From assembly GCF_001661345.1 (NCBI RefSeq), contig NW_017962924.1, forward strand, positions 124,001 through 188,000: 64,000 nucleotides of DNA, read 5' to 3'. A program made the translations under genes and the position numbers. This document shows positions 63,501 through 64,000 of the stretch, piece by piece. Below the pieces are notes generated by a model, which ran no database searches, had not been told where the DNA came from, and saw only the letters and a program-made list of their open reading frames with translations. Each line of letters begins with the position of its first letter. The first letter of the stretch is position 1. This stretch comes from Ascoidea rubescens DSM 1968. Taxonomy: Eukaryota; Ascomycota; Saccharomycetes; Ascoideales; Ascoideaceae.

Positions 63501-64000
63501 ATACAAGTGATCACTCTGACAATTCCATTAATGCCAATTTTGAAAAAAACCACACTTCTACTTCAAAAAATAAATCCTCAATTGATACTAAAATTCAAGA
63601 GACTCACAGCACTGATAATCTAAACAGTTTCTTTTCTTATTCCATACCTTCGCCTATCAAGGAAAAAACAGAAGCATATCTGATGATGCCTCTAGTACAG
63701 CCACCAGCTAGAGTTGATTTGTTTGGCGAAAGCTTTCTTAACATCAACTCTTTTCCCGATAACGAAGACAGTCGGTTTAGATCAGATTCGGCTACATCTG
63801 GAGCAGAGTCTATTCATTCTAACAATTCTCACATCAGCTCATTTGAGAGAATTTTAAGTTCGATTGAAGGCGAATCTCAAGAAAAATATCAAGTTCACAA
63901 TAGGAAATTTTCCTTGGAAGAATCAATACTTGAAGCTAGCAACAGTAACATGTCAGTCTCTGGATTAAATAAAACAGTTGTTTTATCCTCAGACAAAAAT
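60542..64000 (+). CDS. Large PH-domain protein, YHR131C/YNL144C-like (3' end outside window)
   Basis: The frame from ATG 60542 is open to the window edge, at least 1153 residues; I read it codon by codon without a stop. The N-terminal 370 residues are Asn/Ser-rich. A split PH-like domain spans about 373-700: PPPYIPSLYKLNIVLIKFE, YWQLVIMELNSTQLNFYKL, then after an insert SLSLQFGKIGLVNDF and LISWFNLIINGIDISSDLSIREMPKFNNVPRRRRR. The DISSDL...PKFNNVPRRRRR ending is typical of the uncharacterised yeast pair YHR131C/YNL144C. The rest is Ser/Asn-rich and disordered. The first 2 kb is unusually C-rich and G-poor on the coding strand. One CTG codon, at 63680-63682. Confidence 0.75.
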   Translation, partial: MFKKISNNNNSNLNNFNNLNNLSDPNKMVFNNDQKLSKTSKTSKLKSKLSSSFLNLSNSLNSFNNYHHYNHNIYKNLNHSSHITRSTTTAYAKRTIKYTSNPINNNNQPHSFTHSHDKNFFNDFVVINHSDGPTGSTSKNNNNNNNNLINDPINDPINDPINNPINNPIHNPINNPINNIHNISSNNILKSHESTSESHSHSSSHSHSHSHTTSTHFNPMLIHTSSPSKPFSLDPLSHPIPLRLLPSSNSPNSNHDLDININIKSDLSNTDDSTSDQSNQSNQSNQSNQSNQSNIPTNTITIDTAITSPANSTDSLLNLSLPPSYNHTINLNIPQFNLLDNNHPSLFYKSNQQLDLLLDQNEHLNIINNKINPPPYIPSLYKLNIVLIKFEKNPLNDLLNDDNIIHNINDLNYWQLVIMELNSTQLNFYKLNLNDFDPSDLNSYDEYSKIKEIKSDNDFINSNSNSNSNSNSKNSPSSKNSIWNNKQHFKNFTGVNLFHAINNENGIIPLGSATQFSLNFNKSSKKILSPPNNFYSKLNNSTSNLRSKFKLLNSSFNSSTNILKINNKSRKNSSASLNFNNLVNNLNTYKMLKKVISNPSYFMAHDKLVKSLSLQFGKIGLVNDFKSTRKEHEFITKLFGNINSYTISTKNNLSVFNMIRLRLEIFQILINFKHLNELISWFNLIINGIDISSDLSIREMPKFNNVPRRRRRVRQSKKNNPFAVAEKIINITRSRRNTTNSIARSVNQITAPSENHFNISQAYNQATRSFVSLASAQNNFQQNQNQNQSQNSNGIYSASSQRNHSTLFNFFGSEFSNNTISSSNLNLSPNANPYSNPSKFKTASFSNLFKLHSKISSSNLNPRKLSVTQNAYITPTSPIDPIDPIDSYNATSPTKEEKQNTKGKFEKTQNKIVNSNHLEPPNFDTYQNKELTKSNLSLKLVNIQSNDATIVHNDNDETLDDKTNCLSDGCNNMHLSKEFPFVLNSTNTSDHSDNSINANFEKNHTSTSKNKSSIDTKIQETHSTDNLNSFFSYSIPSPIKEKTEAYLMMPLVQPPARVDLFGESFLNINSFPDNEDSRFRSDSATSGAESIHSNNSHISSFERILSSIEGESQEKYQVHNRKFSLEESILEASNSNMSVSGLNKTVVLSSDKN

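Overview
This window looks like nuclear chromosomal DNA from an AT-rich budding yeast (Saccharomycotina). Reasons: yeast-specific proteins (Vps11/Pep5, Sfp1, Cdc11, Thi6, Thi20, Pmp1, Hsp12, Yju3), compact introns with GTATGT or GTAAGT donors and an exact TACTAAC branch site, and Asn-rich regulatory proteins. CTG codons are almost absent: I found none in CDC11, YJU3 or MNL2, even in GC-richer stretches. That fits a lineage with altered or ambiguous CUG decoding, or simply a strong codon bias. A mitochondrial ClpP gene, missing from S. cerevisiae, is present. I cannot name the species.

Layout. 0-7.2 kb: end of an unknown gene (+), an unknown possibly secretory protein (+), spliced COX17 (+), a STIMATE/YPL162C-type membrane protein (-) and SFP1 (-). 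7.2-14.15 kb: a 7-kb gene-free region between the divergent genes SFP1 and a C2H2 factor. 14.15-34.8 kb is compact: C2H2 factor (+), VPS11 (-), THI6 (-), THI20 (+), the 39-residue PMP1 (-), an Asn-rich protein (-), CLPP (-), an MNL2-like GH47 mannosidase (+) and the septin CDC11 (+). 34.8-50.1 kb holds a single protein gene, another C2H2 factor at 38.4-40.0 kb (-), in about 13.7 kb of non-coding DNA. 50.1-64 kb: spliced HSP12 (-), a secreted Ser/Thr-rich protein (+), an SH3 protein (-), a small protein with a threefold repeat (+), a small Cys-rich protein (-), the monoglyceride lipase YJU3 (+) and a large PH-domain protein running off the end (+).

How genes work together. THI6 and THI20 are divergent across 333 bp and encode successive steps of thiamine phosphate synthesis. 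Their shared spacer carries an inverted repeat that is a good operator candidate. The other neighbours have no obvious shared pathway.

The most unusual architecture is in the non-coding DNA. The three regulator genes sit beside very long deserts. The deserts contain GC-rich islands that resemble the islands upstream of the ordinary genes. Around several islands the base skew flips, purine-rich to the left and pyrimidine-rich to the right, as expected if transcription leaves the island both ways. Several islands also carry short tandem arrays with a 9-bp period and a related TTCT-type core. I read these islands as probable promoters, some of them driving long leaders or non-coding RNAs. I saw no rRNA, tRNA, CRISPR array, transposon or retroelement.
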